32,196 nt of DNA from an uncultured Adlercreutzia sp. (GCA_902478715.1 CABSMC010000024.1:1-32196); one strand, 5' to 3'. Counted from the first letter of the stretch, positions 6,486 to 14,458 are shown. Numbers and translations: made by a program. Notes: generated by a model from the letters alone, not told the origin.

Positions 6486-7277
6486 CTAGATGATGCCCTG
6501 GGTGCGCAGGTAGGAGCGCTCGGCCTCGGTGAGCTCGTCGATGCGAGTGAGGGCGAACACCTTGTTGCCCACGCATTCCACGTTGGCGTCCAGAGCGCTG
6601 GCCACACCGAAGGAGAAGTCCAGGATGCGCTTGGCCAGCGCATCGGGGGTCGCTGCCAGGTTCAGCACCACGGCGTTGCCGAGCTTGAGCGCGGTGGAGA
6701 CGGCCTCGGCGTCGTTATAGGCACCGGGAGCCACCACCTTCAGCGTGCGCGACGGCGTGAAGCGCGAGCTGGAGGCAGAGGAACCCCGCGAGCTCGTCGG
6801 ACGCGCATCGGCCGGGGGCGTGGTGGACTCGAACAGCGAGTTCAGGCCCTCGGAGCGAGCATGGTGCACCGCCGAGGCGGCGGCGGAGGCGGCGGCTGTG
6901 CCTTCTGGGGTCATCTGCGGCGGCAGCGAGGAATCGACCATAGTGCGGAACGAGCTGGAGGAGCCGCGTCGGCTCGCGGGCGCGTCGTCGTCGGGCAGCG
7001 TGGGCACCGCCGTGCGGGCGCGCACATCGTCGATGGAGACGAGACGGGGCATGGAGGAGCGACCACGGGAACGCTCGCCGGGCTCGCGGGTGGTCACCGA
7101 GTCGTAGGGGTCGTAGGCCGAGCCGGACGTGCGCTCGTAGGACTCGTCGTAGCCGTACTCGCCGTAGTCGTCGCCCTCTTCGAATTCCTCGTAGTCCTCG
7201 TAGAACTCCCCGTAATCGTTCTTACGGCCGAAACCCAGCTTCGACTTGATATCGCCGAACATGCTCTTGCCGTCCAT
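6486..7277 (-). CDS. sepF: Cell division protein SepF
   Basis: Binds the FtsZ C-terminal peptide and the membrane and acts as FtsZ anchor in bacteria that lack FtsA. 263 residues, longer than B. subtilis SepF (about 150). A short N-terminal amphipathic segment (MFGDIKSKLGFG) is followed by a strongly acidic, Tyr-rich stretch (about 21-50, with EDYEEFEEGDD), a Ser/Arg/Ala-rich linker (about 68-170), and the globular SepF domain (about 178-250: LKVVAPGAYNDAEAVSTALK, VVLNL, RILDFSFGVASAL, VFALT). The ATG follows AGGAGG with spacing 4. The 103-base gap before it holds a possible promoter. ftsA is absent from the cluster, consistent with SepF as the main anchor. Confidence 0.96.
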   Translation of the reverse strand: MDGKSMFGDIKSKLGFGRKNDYGEFYEDYEEFEEGDDYGEYGYDESYERTSGSAYDPYDSVTTREPGERSRGRSSMPRLVSIDDVRARTAVPTLPDDDAPASRRGSSSSFRTMVDSSLPPQMTPEGTAAASAAASAVHHARSEGLNSLFESTTPPADARPTSSRGSSASSSRFTPSRTLKVVAPGAYNDAEAVSTALKLGNAVVLNLAATPDALAKRILDFSFGVASALDANVECVGNKVFALTRIDELTEAERSYLRTQGII

Positions 7278-7362
7278 GGAGCCTCCTGCTTCGTGTGGGC
7301 GGTGACGCCCGCCGTGGTTCTCAGTCTAAAGGGGCGCTTGCGGCCCCGCAGTGTTCTCGATC

Positions 7363-7371
7363 ATCATACCA
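7363..7371 (-). promoter_or_regulatory. Possible extended -10 promoter for sepF
   Basis: TGGTATGAT matches the extended -10 pattern TGnTATnnT on the minus strand, 86 bases before the sepF ATG in the widest gap of the ftsZ-divIVA unit. A short GC hairpin (7331-7347) lies downstream in the leader. The -35 is poor, so it is only a candidate. Confidence 0.35.
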
Positions 7372-7380
7372 GCTTGAAGG

Positions 7381-8073
7381 CTACTCCTGATAAGATTCAC
7401 TAAAGATGGCCCGTCCAACGCGAACAATGGTGGCCCCCAGAGGCACCGCCTCGCGCCAGTCGTCGCTCATGCCCATGGAAAGCTCCGTGAAGGCGGCGGC
7501 GTCATCGGCGGGAAGCTGCGCGCGAATGCGGGCGGCCAGCTCGGCGAGTCCCGCGAAGGCCTCGCGGGCCGCCTGCGCGTCGCCGGCAGGGGCCATGGTC
7601 ATGAGCCCGCGCACGGACACGTGGGGCAGGGCGGCCACCGCGCGCACCAAATCGGCCGCCTCGACCGGGTCAACGCCGCTCTTCGACGCCTCGCCCGACA
7701 CGTTCACCTCGATGAGCACGTCCTGCACCTTGGAAAGCTCGGCGGCTGCATGATCGATTTTCTCGGCATGGCGCAGCTGGTACAGGGAGTGGATAAGCGT
7801 TGCAGAGGCGACGATTTCGGGAATGCGGCGCGACTGGATGTTGCCGATGAAGTGCCAGCGGGCCTCAGGGAACGCGGCGGACTTCGGCACGATCTGGTCG
7901 GGGCGGTTCTCGCCGAAATCCCGGGCGCCCCCCTCGATCGCCTCGGCCACGCCCTCGGGCCCAACCGTCTTCGACACAGCCACGAGGAGCACGTCCTCGG
8001 GCGCGCGGCCCGCAGCCACCGCTGCCTCGGCCACCTCCGCGGCCACCTTCTGATAGCGCTCGGCAATACTCAC
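7381..8073 (-). CDS. yggS: YggS/PLPBP family pyridoxal-phosphate homeostasis protein
   Basis: PLP-binding alanine-racemase-fold protein without known enzyme activity that buffers the cofactor and affects amino-acid pools. 230 residues. Motifs: LLVAVSKTVGPE with the PLP lysine at about 35, GARDFGENRPDQI, WHFIGNIQSRR, IHSLYQ, VLIEVNVSGEASKSG, RGLMTMAP, LSMGMSDDWREAV and RVGRAIF. The start is taken as GTG at 8073 because AAAGGA sits 8 bases upstream; that ribosome-binding site overlaps the stop of the preceding gene, with a gap of 4 bases. An ATG-like triplet at the overlap is out of frame. YggS genes commonly sit between ftsZ and sepF in Gram-positives. Confidence 0.95.
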   Translation of the reverse strand: MSIAERYQKVAAEVAEAAVAAGRAPEDVLLVAVSKTVGPEGVAEAIEGGARDFGENRPDQIVPKSAAFPEARWHFIGNIQSRRIPEIVASATLIHSLYQLRHAEKIDHAAAELSKVQDVLIEVNVSGEASKSGVDPVEAADLVRAVAALPHVSVRGLMTMAPAGDAQAAREAFAGLAELAARIRAQLPADDAAAFTELSMGMSDDWREAVPLGATIVRVGRAIFSESYQE

Positions 8074-8077
8074 AAGC

Positions 8078-8905
8078 TCATTCCTTTCGACCGGCGAAGG
8101 CGCTGTGGCGTCCGCAGCGGCCCCCGCTTTTGCGATACGAGAAGTAAAGGTCGTCGCGGCAGGCGGTGCACTCCCCCGACGACGCGATGCGCTCCGGCGC
8201 GATACCGGCCTCGGCGAGGCTGGCGCGCACGGCAGCTTCCAGATCCAGGTGATCGGCGCCGCGGGCGCACGAGGCCCCGAAGCGCTCGACGAAACGGCCG
8301 ACGAGGTCGGGGCCACACTCGTAGCACTCCGCGCCGATATGCGGGCCGACGTAGGCGTTGTATTCGGAAGGATCGACGGCTCGTCCCGCACGGACATCGA
8401 GGGCTGCCAGCGCCGCCACGGCCTTGGCGGGAATGCCGGCGAGCGCCCCGCGCCACCCCGCGTGGGCCACGGCGTAAGCGCCCGACGGAGACACGACGAT
8501 GACCGGGGTGCAGTCGGCGAAGCACAAAAGCGTCGTCACATCCGGCGCGGCCACGGCCACGCCATCGGCGCCGGCGGCCCCAGCGCGCGTCACCTCCTCC
8601 CATGCGGCAGCCACATCGTCGTCCAGGGCGAGCACGACATCGCCGTGCACCTGGTTGAGCGTAAGCAGCCGGGTGCTCCCGAGGCCCACGGCATCCAGCA
8701 GAAGCGCACGGTTCTCGGCCACGGCCATCGGGTCGTCTTCCACATGATCGCCCAAATTGAGACCGTCGTAAGGGGGCTCGCTCACCCCGCCCTGACGGCG
8801 AGAGAAGCCCAGGCGCACGCCTGTGGCCGCAAACAGGGACTCGTCGGTTAAAAAGGACAGGCCCGCTGACGGGCGGGCCTGCAATGTCGGCTTGGGAAGT
8901 GCCAT
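8078..8905 (-). CDS. pgeF: Laccase-domain peptidoglycan editing factor PgeF (YfiH family)
   Basis: Multicopper-oxidase-like fold protein. In E. coli the orthologue edits wrongly built muropeptides, and other members act on purine nucleosides. 275 residues. Motifs: FSRRQGGVSEPPYDGLNLG, DDPMAVAENR, LNQVHG, CFADCTPVIV, VAHAGWRGALAGI, YVGPHIGAECYECG and C-terminal FSYRKSGGRCGRH. The metal-site residues His (QVHG), Cys (ADCTP) and His (AHAGW) are all present. The ATG has only a distant GGGGAGAGG, about 19 bases upstream, directly after the ftsZ stop codon. No alternative upstream start exists, so translation may depend on coupling to ftsZ. Confidence 0.94.
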   Translation of the reverse strand: MALPKPTLQARPSAGLSFLTDESLFAATGVRLGFSRRQGGVSEPPYDGLNLGDHVEDDPMAVAENRALLLDAVGLGSTRLLTLNQVHGDVVLALDDDVAAAWEEVTRAGAAGADGVAVAAPDVTTLLCFADCTPVIVVSPSGAYAVAHAGWRGALAGIPAKAVAALAALDVRAGRAVDPSEYNAYVGPHIGAECYECGPDLVGRFVERFGASCARGADHLDLEAAVRASLAEAGIAPERIASSGECTACRDDLYFSYRKSGGRCGRHSAFAGRKE

Positions 8906-8929
8906 GGGATTCGAACGTCGGCCTCTCCC

Positions 8930-10051
8930 CTAGCGGGCGCGCTTCAAGAAGTCGGGGATGTAGTCCTCGTCCGTGAAGCGGCTCGTGGGTGCGGGAGCCG
9001 AAAAGGTGACCGGCGCCTGCTGAACCGGCTGGGGCGCGGGCTCGGTGGAGGCGAACAGGTCCTTGCGCGGCGCGAAGTCCATGGAGGACTGGGAGGCGCC
9101 CACCTTGAAGCCCGTGGCGATGACCGTGATGCGCACGGCGTCCTTCAGCTCCTCGTCGATGATCTGGCCGTAGATGATGTTGGCGTTCTCGTCGGCACAG
9201 GCCTCCACCGTGCGGGCCGCCTCGGAGACCTCGGTCAGCGTGAGATCCGGGCCGCCGGCGATGGAGAACAGCACGCGCGAGGCGCCGGCGATGGAGGACT
9301 CCAGCAAGCTGGAAGAGGTGGCCTGCTGGGCCGCGTCCAGCGCGCGGTTCTCGCCCGTGGAGATGCCGATGCCCATCATGGCCGTGCCGGCATCCTTCAT
9401 GACCGTGCGGATGTCCGCGAAGTCGAGGTTGATGAGGCCGGGGATGGTGATGAGGTCGGTGACGCCCTGGATGCCCTGGCGCAGGGTGTCGTCGCAGATG
9501 CGGAAGGCGTCGATCATGGACGTCTTCTTGTCGACGATCTCGAGCAGGCGGTCGTTGGGAATGACGATGAGGGTGTCGACCTTCTGGGAGAGCAGATCGA
9601 TACCCTGGTCGGCCTGATTGCGGCGAAGGCGCCCCTCGAAGGAGAAGGGCTTGGTGACGACGCCCACGGTAAGGGCGCCGATCTCCTCGCGGGCGATCTC
9701 GGCCACGATGGGGGCCGCGCCGGTGCCGGTGCCGCCGCCCTCGCCGGCGGTGACGAAGACCATGTCGGCCTCGGCCAGCGCCTCGCGGATCTCCGCGCGG
9801 CTCTCCTCGGCGGCCTGGCAGCCCACCTGGGGGTTGGCGCCGGCGCCGAGGCCACGGGTCAGCTCCTCGCCGATGTGGATGGTCTTGTCGGCATCGGACA
9901 TGAGAAGGGCCTGGCGGTCAGTGTTCACGGCGATGAACTCCACGCCGCGCACGCCGGCTTCCACCATGCGGTTCACGGCGTTCGTGCCGCCGCCGCCGAC
10001 ACCGACGACCTTGATGACGGCCAAATGTTCAGAGCCTGGAATGTTCGGCAT
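8930..10051 (-). CDS. ftsZ: Cell division GTPase FtsZ
   Basis: Tubulin homologue that forms the Z ring. 373 residues from the ATG that follows GGAGG at 5 bases; a GTG four codons earlier has no separate ribosome-binding site. Motifs: VVGVGGGGTNAVNRM (about 15-29), AVNTDRQAL, the tubulin signature GGGTGTG (about 105-111), TKPFSFEG, NLDFADIRTVM (T7 loop with Asp210 and Asp213), and the C-terminal peptide DEDYIPDFLKRAR that binds partners such as SepF. The residue before the tubulin signature is Glu (TAGEGGGTGTG), where many FtsZ proteins have Met. The linker is short, about 40 residues. It has its own promoter and leads the pgeF-yggS-sepF-yggT-divIVA unit. Confidence 0.98.
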   Translation of the reverse strand: MPNIPGSEHLAVIKVVGVGGGGTNAVNRMVEAGVRGVEFIAVNTDRQALLMSDADKTIHIGEELTRGLGAGANPQVGCQAAEESRAEIREALAEADMVFVTAGEGGGTGTGAAPIVAEIAREEIGALTVGVVTKPFSFEGRLRRNQADQGIDLLSQKVDTLIVIPNDRLLEIVDKKTSMIDAFRICDDTLRQGIQGVTDLITIPGLINLDFADIRTVMKDAGTAMMGIGISTGENRALDAAQQATSSSLLESSIAGASRVLFSIAGGPDLTLTEVSEAARTVEACADENANIIYGQIIDEELKDAVRITVIATGFKVGASQSSMDFAPRKDLFASTEPAPQPVQQAPVTFSAPAPTSRFTDEDYIPDFLKRAR

Positions 10052-10158
10052 TTCGTCCTCCACACCTGTTGCGTTTTACTGCTGCGTTTGTCTCGTTTCC
10101 GCGCGCCGTTGCTCGGGCGCGCCCTGCGGTCCGCCCAAAGGCGGCATTTATGCAGGAC

Positions 10159-10186
10159 ATTGTACACGATGCCCATTCGTTTGCAA
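10159..10186 (-). promoter_or_regulatory. ftsZ promoter (sigma-70 type)
   Basis: On the minus strand TTGCAA (10186-10181) and TACAAT (10164-10159) are separated by 16 bases, about 110 bases before the ftsZ ATG. Both hexamers are close to consensus, making this the strongest promoter candidate in the gap. The leader contains GC-rich short stems (CCGCC / GGCGG). Confidence 0.7.
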
Positions 10187-10338
10187 CGCAAATCACCGCC
10201 AAAGGAGCCTGCAGATACACGAATACGACAAGAAACCCACCGCATCGCGCTTTGCGAAACGGCAAAGCGGAGCCTCGGGCTATGGATTCTTCTCGAAATC
10301 GGAAGGACGTGAGCCCCCGCTCCAAGTCATTCGGGCTC

Positions 10339-10540
10339 CTCGGTCGACGAAGGGGTCATTTTCTGCAGCAAATCGCGAGTTATGAGCGTTTCGATGCGGG
10401 AGAGAAGGCCCGCAGAAGTTTCCATATTTGCAAAACCCCAGGTCACGAACATTCGCTGCGGGGGTTTCAAAAAGTTTCGCACCCCCTAGACGCTTATAAC
10501 TCGCGATTTGCTGCAGAAACAGGGGTGTTCGCCGACCGAG
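10339..10540. mobile_element. MITE-like element with 51-bp terminal inverted repeats
   Basis: The left arm 10339-10389 matches the reverse complement of 10490-10540 at about 42 of 51 positions. The inner 30 bases (10360-10389 against 10490-10519) match at 29 of 30 around TGCAGCAAATCGCGAGTT. The 100-base centre has its own AAACCCC / GGGGTTT hairpin. There is no coding capacity. Size and structure suit a non-autonomous transposable element or a palindromic regulatory element. I see no clear target-site duplication. Confidence 0.6.
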
Positions 10541-10644
10541 AGCCGCGACACCTGCACGGTAGGCGCGGCCGAGAGGGGCGACCAAGATCGCCCCCTACGG
10601 GAAAGATCGCTCGCGGGTTCGCCCAAGGGAGTCAGCGAGGGGCC

Positions 10645-10658
10645 GACAGGCGCCTGTC
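10645..10658. repeat. 14-bp perfect palindrome related to the rnpB-side element
   Basis: GACAGGCGCCTGTC is a perfect palindrome. Its half matches the arm of the 5114-5213 element (CCGACAGGCACCTG against CCGACAGGCGCCTG). A second hairpin of the same gap lies at 10575-10594. These may be fragments of one family of intergenic repeats. Confidence 0.45.
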
Positions 10659-10712
10659 AGATCCGCAGTGTCGGCGGGGCTTGTCCCCCGCATGGCGAGC
10701 GGAGGCACCCGT

Positions 10713-10740
10713 CGAAGAAAAAGCTTCAGCTGGGCGAAGC
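10713..10740 (-). terminator. Rho-independent terminator after ftsQ
   Basis: On the minus strand GCTTC-GCCCAGCT-GAAGC is followed at once by TTTTTCTTCG, 27 bases past the ftsQ stop. The stem is short but the U-run is good. It separates the mraZ-ftsQ unit from ftsZ. Confidence 0.65.
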
Positions 10741-10766
10741 ATCCTCGGTGCCCGCGAAAGGGAACC

Positions 10767-11867
10767 CTAGACGGCGCGCCAGGTGGGGCGGTCGGGGACG
10801 CGGACGTTGATGTAGGAGACTTTGCCAGGGTTGTCGGCCATGATCTGCAGGACGATGCGCTCCTTGTCGCGGATATCCTCGGCGGTGCCGAAGGCGATCT
10901 CGATGCCGTTGTCCAAGGTCAGGCACGTGGAGGCGGCGTCAGTGGCCGTCACCGTCTTCACCTGGTCGGCAAGTTCCGTGGAAAGGCCGTCCAGGATGGC
11001 CAAGGCGTTGTTCACGTTGCCGTCGGCGCAGTAGGTGCCCACCTCGGGCGTGAGGCCGAAGGGCACGCCGGTGATGTGCAGCACTCGGTCGGCGTCCTCG
11101 TAGATCTGCGGGGAGATGGTGGCACCCAGCTCGGAATCGCGAGCCGGAATCTCCATGAGCCACATGCCGTCGGAAGCGATGGCCCACATCTGCGTGACCT
11201 TCGCGTTGTCGGCCGCTACCTCCACGATGGCGGCGATCTCGCGCTCGGTGACGTTGATTTCCAGCGTATCGGGGAAAATGCGGTTCACGGACACGTCGGC
11301 GACCCAGGCGTCGCGGTCGACGCTGTTGGCCACCGAGGAGGTGTCCACATTCAGAAGCGTCGTGCCCTGGGGCACGGCAGCGAGAATGGCCATCTCGTCG
11401 TTGGTGAGGTGGTCGGCACCGTTCACCTTCACCGACGTGATGGCGAAGGCCCCGCCGAAATAGAGGGCCGCGTAGGCGATGCCCAGCACACAGGCGAGCA
11501 CGAGCGCCACGATTGCGGCCTTGAAGGCTCCGGAGCGCTTCGGGCGGGCGATGGCCCGGGCCGCTGGTGCACGTCGGTCGCTGCGCGCTGCGGGCAAATC
11601 CCCCAGGCGCACCGACGTGGTCACCGTGCGGGGCGCGGGACGGGCGCCCGAGGCGCGGCCGCCGGCAGCACGGCCGACCGTCGCGGGGCTTGCCGCGCCG
11701 AGGCCCGAGCGCGAGGCCGGGCGCGACGATGGGGCCTGGCGGGAGGAGGCCGGGCGCACCGGCGCCGCCGCAGGGCGCCGCGATGGCGAGACGCCGCCGC
11801 GCGCGCTCCCGCGCGAGGTGGTCCCCCGGGGCACCGAAACATTACGATTGCCGGATCTTCTAACCAC
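10767..11867 (-). CDS. ftsQ: Cell division protein FtsQ (POTRA domain)
   Basis: Bitopic divisome protein that links FtsL, FtsB and FtsI. 366 residues from the GTG at 11867, chosen because GCGAGGA lies 8 bases upstream; a TTG at 11900 would add 11 residues. A cytoplasmic tail of about 115 residues rich in Arg, Ser, Ala, Pro and Gly precedes one membrane segment (about 116-138) and the POTRA domain (about 142-211: ITSVKVNGADHLTNDEM, LLNVDTSSV, INVTEREIAAIVEV). A beta domain follows. The first codons overlap the end of murB by 8 bases, so translation is coupled. The tail is much longer than in E. coli FtsQ. Confidence 0.93.
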   Translation of the reverse strand: MVRRSGNRNVSVPRGTTSRGSARGGVSPSRRPAAAPVRPASSRQAPSSRPASRSGLGAASPATVGRAAGGRASGARPAPRTVTTSVRLGDLPAARSDRRAPAARAIARPKRSGAFKAAIVALVLACVLGIAYAALYFGGAFAITSVKVNGADHLTNDEMAILAAVPQGTTLLNVDTSSVANSVDRDAWVADVSVNRIFPDTLEINVTEREIAAIVEVAADNAKVTQMWAIASDGMWLMEIPARDSELGATISPQIYEDADRVLHITGVPFGLTPEVGTYCADGNVNNALAILDGLSTELADQVKTVTATDAASTCLTLDNGIEIAFGTAEDIRDKERIVLQIMADNPGKVSYINVRVPDRPTWRAV

Positions 11868-13014
11868 GGCGACCGTCCTCGCTGTGTTCTTCGCCCGCAA
11901 AGGCTACTCGGCCCTCGCCGTCGCTGACGCGCCCGCGTTCGCCAGCAAGCGTGCCATCGACGCCGCCCGCAAAGACAGCATTCGCCTCGGACGGAACGGC
12001 GCGCCCGCGTTCGCCGATGCGCACGCCGTCTACGTCCGCATCGGCGCTTGCATCGGCAGACACGTCGCCAGCACCACGTGCAGCAGCCGGAAAATCTTCC
12101 TCAAACCCCAGCAGGCGCACCTCGGGCGCCAGCTCGATACCGGCACTCGCGAGCACCGCCGCGCGCACCCGCTCCATGAGCGCGCGCACGTCGGCGGCCG
12201 AAGCACCGCCGCGGTTCACGATGAAGTTGCCGTGCACATCGGACACGCGGGCGCCCCCCACCTCGGCGCCCTTGCATCCCGCCGCCTCGATGAGACGGCC
12301 GGCCGAGGCTCCCTCGGGGTTCTTGAACACGCTGCCGCAGGTGGGCTCGGAGAGCGGCTGGCAGCCCTTGCGCCGGGCGAGGTTGCCCTCCATCTTGTCG
12401 CGCACCCGATAGGGATCGGCGGCCTCGGCGGCCAGCTCGCATTCCAAGACCACCTCGTCCGCCGCAAAAGAGCTCGCGCGATAGCCCCAGGCGATCTCGT
12501 CGCCACGGCGCCGGGCCAGACCGCGCCCGGGCCGGTAAGTGGTGACGGAGATGACGCGCTGGCCTATCCACTCGTCGGCCGTGCCGGCGTTCATGCGCAG
12601 GGCGCCGCCTATGGTGCCCGGGGTGCCCACGGCGAACTCGAAGCCGCCGATGGCGCGCTTGAAGGCCTCCTGCACCACCGAGGAGAGCGAGGCGCCTGCG
12701 CCCACGACGAAGCGATCCCCATCGAAGCGCAGGGTGCGGAAATCACGTCCGAGGGCGATGGCCACGCCAGGGAAGCCCCCGTCGGCCACGAGCACGTTGG
12801 AGCCGCGGCCGAGCACGACCCAAGGCGTGCCCTCGGCCGCGCACACATCGACCAGCCCCGTGAGCGCCCCCACGGAATTCGCGCGCACGAAAAAGCGCGC
12901 CGGGCCTCCGATGCGGTAGGTGGTGTGGCGACTTAAGGGCTCATGGGCGTAGACGTCGCCGTCGAAGCGGTCGTCCACGAGCAGCGATTGCACGGGCGAG
13001 GCGTGGCGGGCCAT
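11860..13014 (-). CDS. murB: UDP-N-acetylenolpyruvoylglucosamine reductase MurB with repeated C-terminal tail
   Basis: FAD enzyme that reduces UDP-GlcNAc-enolpyruvate to UDP-MurNAc. 384 residues. The type II MurB body covers 1-306, with HTTYRIGG, VVLGRGSNVLVAD, GTPGTIGGALRMNAG, WGYRASSF (Arg179), TCGSVFKNPEG (Ser228) and ELAPEVRLLG (Glu298). Residues 307-384 are an extra acidic, Gly/Ala-rich tail holding two related 24-residue units (GERGRAVPSEANAVFAG and GERGRVSDGEGRVAFAG), matched by a 72-bp period in the DNA. The ATG follows AAGGGAG, which begins in the murC stop codon (TAAGGGAG). The 3' end overlaps ftsQ. Confidence 0.95.
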   Translation of the reverse strand: MARHASPVQSLLVDDRFDGDVYAHEPLSRHTTYRIGGPARFFVRANSVGALTGLVDVCAAEGTPWVVLGRGSNVLVADGGFPGVAIALGRDFRTLRFDGDRFVVGAGASLSSVVQEAFKRAIGGFEFAVGTPGTIGGALRMNAGTADEWIGQRVISVTTYRPGRGLARRRGDEIAWGYRASSFAADEVVLECELAAEAADPYRVRDKMEGNLARRKGCQPLSEPTCGSVFKNPEGASAGRLIEAAGCKGAEVGGARVSDVHGNFIVNRGGASAADVRALMERVRAAVLASAGIELAPEVRLLGFEEDFPAAARGAGDVSADASADADVDGVRIGERGRAVPSEANAVFAGGVDGTLAGERGRVSDGEGRVAFAGEEHSEDGRRG

Positions 13015-13023
13015 GGGACTCCC

Positions 13024-14412
13024 TTAGCGGCCCAGCTCGTCCACGAGCTGAGGCGCGATGGCGGTCACATCTCCGGCGCCCATGGTGATGACAAGGTCGC
13101 CGGGCTCAGCCATTTCCAGCATATGGGGCACCACGTCGATGCGCCGGGGCACGAAAACGGCATGGGGATGGCCGTGATCGGTGACGACGTTCAAGAAGGT
13201 CTTGCCGGTAACGCCCGGCACCGGTGCCTCGCCGGCGGAGTACACGTCCATGAAGGTGACGGTGTCCGCCTCGTCGAAGGCGCTGCCGAACTCGTCGCGC
13301 ATAATGTCGGTGAACAGGGCAACGCGGGAATAGCGGTGCGGCTGGAACAGCACGTGCACACGGTTGAAATCCAGGGCCTTGGCCGCCTTGATGGTGGCGG
13401 CGATCTCCGTGGGATGATGGGCGTAGTCGTCCACCACGGTCACTCCCCCGGCCTCGCCGATAAGGTCGAAGCGGCGGCGAACGCCGGCGAACTCCTGCAG
13501 CTTCTCGGCCGCCAGATCGACATCGAGGCCCAGAAGCGAGATGAGCGTCAGCACCGCGGCGCCGTTGGAGACGTTGTGCAGCCCCGGGTTCTGCTTGATG
13601 CGGCTGGCCACCACGCGCCCGTCGGGCAACCGCAGGGTGAAGCGGGTGCCCACGCCCTGAGCCTCCGTGGCCAGGATACGAGCGTCGCAATCCTCGGAAA
13701 AGCCGTAGGTGGTCACCGCACGACCGGTGCCGCGGGCCACCTCCGCCAACTTCGGATCATCGCCGCACACGACGATGGGGCCGTCTTCGCGCACTCCGGA
13801 AAGGAAGGCCGCGAACTGGGCGTAAATCTCGTCGAGCCCCTCATAGTGGTCCAGATGATCCGCCTCGATGTTCGTGACAATGGCCGCCGCCGGGGAGAGG
13901 TAGGTGAAGGACTTGTCGGACTCGTCGGCCTCCACCACATAAGAGCGCCCCCGACCGGAATGGGCGTTGGTGCCATAGGATCGCACAATGCCGCCGATGA
14001 GGAAGGTGGGATCGTAGCCCATGGCGTCCAGCGTGCTGGCGAGCATGGAAGAGGTCGTCGTCTTCCCATGGGTGCCCGCCACGGCCAGCGTGTCCAGATC
14101 GCGCCCGAGGCGAGCGAGCATCTGGGCGCGGTGCACGATGGGAAGGTTGCGCCGGCGAGCCTCGATGAGCTCGGGGTTGTTCTCCAGGATGGCCGTGGAA
14201 ACGACCACCGTCACATCGCCGTCGGGGATGTTCGCGCCGTCCTGGCCGATGAACACCGTGACCCCCGCATCGCGCAGCTGCTTGGTGTAGCGGCTCTCCT
14301 TGATGTCCGAGCCCGACACGGCCATGCCCTGGTCGTGGGCGACCCGGGCGATGCCGCTCATGCCGACGCCGCCGACCCCGATAAAGTGAAGCTGCTCTTG
14401 TTCGCTATTCAC
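13024..14412 (-). CDS. murC: UDP-N-acetylmuramate-L-alanine ligase MurC
   Basis: Adds the first amino acid of the stem peptide to UDP-MurNAc. 462 residues, normal length. Motifs: HFIGVGGVGMSGIARV (nucleotide-sugar site, about 9-24), AGTHGKTTTSSM (P-loop, about 112-123), VVEADESDKSFTYL, NIEADHLDHY, NVSNGAAVL, VRRRFDLIG and VVDDYAHHPTEI. The start is a GTG with GAGGCGAC directly before it. The gap to murG is 46 bases and to murB is 9 bases. Confidence 0.97.
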   Translation of the reverse strand: MNSEQEQLHFIGVGGVGMSGIARVAHDQGMAVSGSDIKESRYTKQLRDAGVTVFIGQDGANIPDGDVTVVVSTAILENNPELIEARRRNLPIVHRAQMLARLGRDLDTLAVAGTHGKTTTSSMLASTLDAMGYDPTFLIGGIVRSYGTNAHSGRGRSYVVEADESDKSFTYLSPAAAIVTNIEADHLDHYEGLDEIYAQFAAFLSGVREDGPIVVCGDDPKLAEVARGTGRAVTTYGFSEDCDARILATEAQGVGTRFTLRLPDGRVVASRIKQNPGLHNVSNGAAVLTLISLLGLDVDLAAEKLQEFAGVRRRFDLIGEAGGVTVVDDYAHHPTEIAATIKAAKALDFNRVHVLFQPHRYSRVALFTDIMRDEFGSAFDEADTVTFMDVYSAGEAPVPGVTGKTFLNVVTDHGHPHAVFVPRRIDVVPHMLEMAEPGDLVITMGAGDVTAIAPQLVDELGR

Positions 14413-14458
14413 GTCGCCTCGCCTTTCGTCCTCGTTGCAATCCCGCTATTGTAAAGCA

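Larger units (their letters stand above)
10052..10766. other. ftsQ-ftsZ intergenic region, no ftsA: terminator, repeats, ftsZ promoter
   Basis: 715 bases with no credible coding sequence where many bacteria carry ftsA. In transcription order it holds the ftsQ terminator (10713-10740), the palindrome GACAGGCGCCTGTC (10645-10658), a hairpin GGGGCGA / TCGCCCC (10575-10594), a 202-bp element with 51-bp inverted repeats (10339-10540), and the ftsZ promoter (10159-10186) with a leader of about 100 bases. Open frames that cross it mirror each other across the palindrome and lack ribosome-binding sites. Confidence 0.75.

Noticed and set aside
8903..8920. tRNA fragment: GGGATTCGAAC resembles a reversed T-loop
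   Set aside because: The flanks do not form a T-stem, and no acceptor, anticodon or D arm follows; it lies over the pgeF start and is probably chance.
10200..10770. A degenerate ftsA or small protein gene in the ftsQ-ftsZ gap
   Set aside because: No frame shows actin-like motifs; the open frames arise from the inverted repeats and lack start signals.
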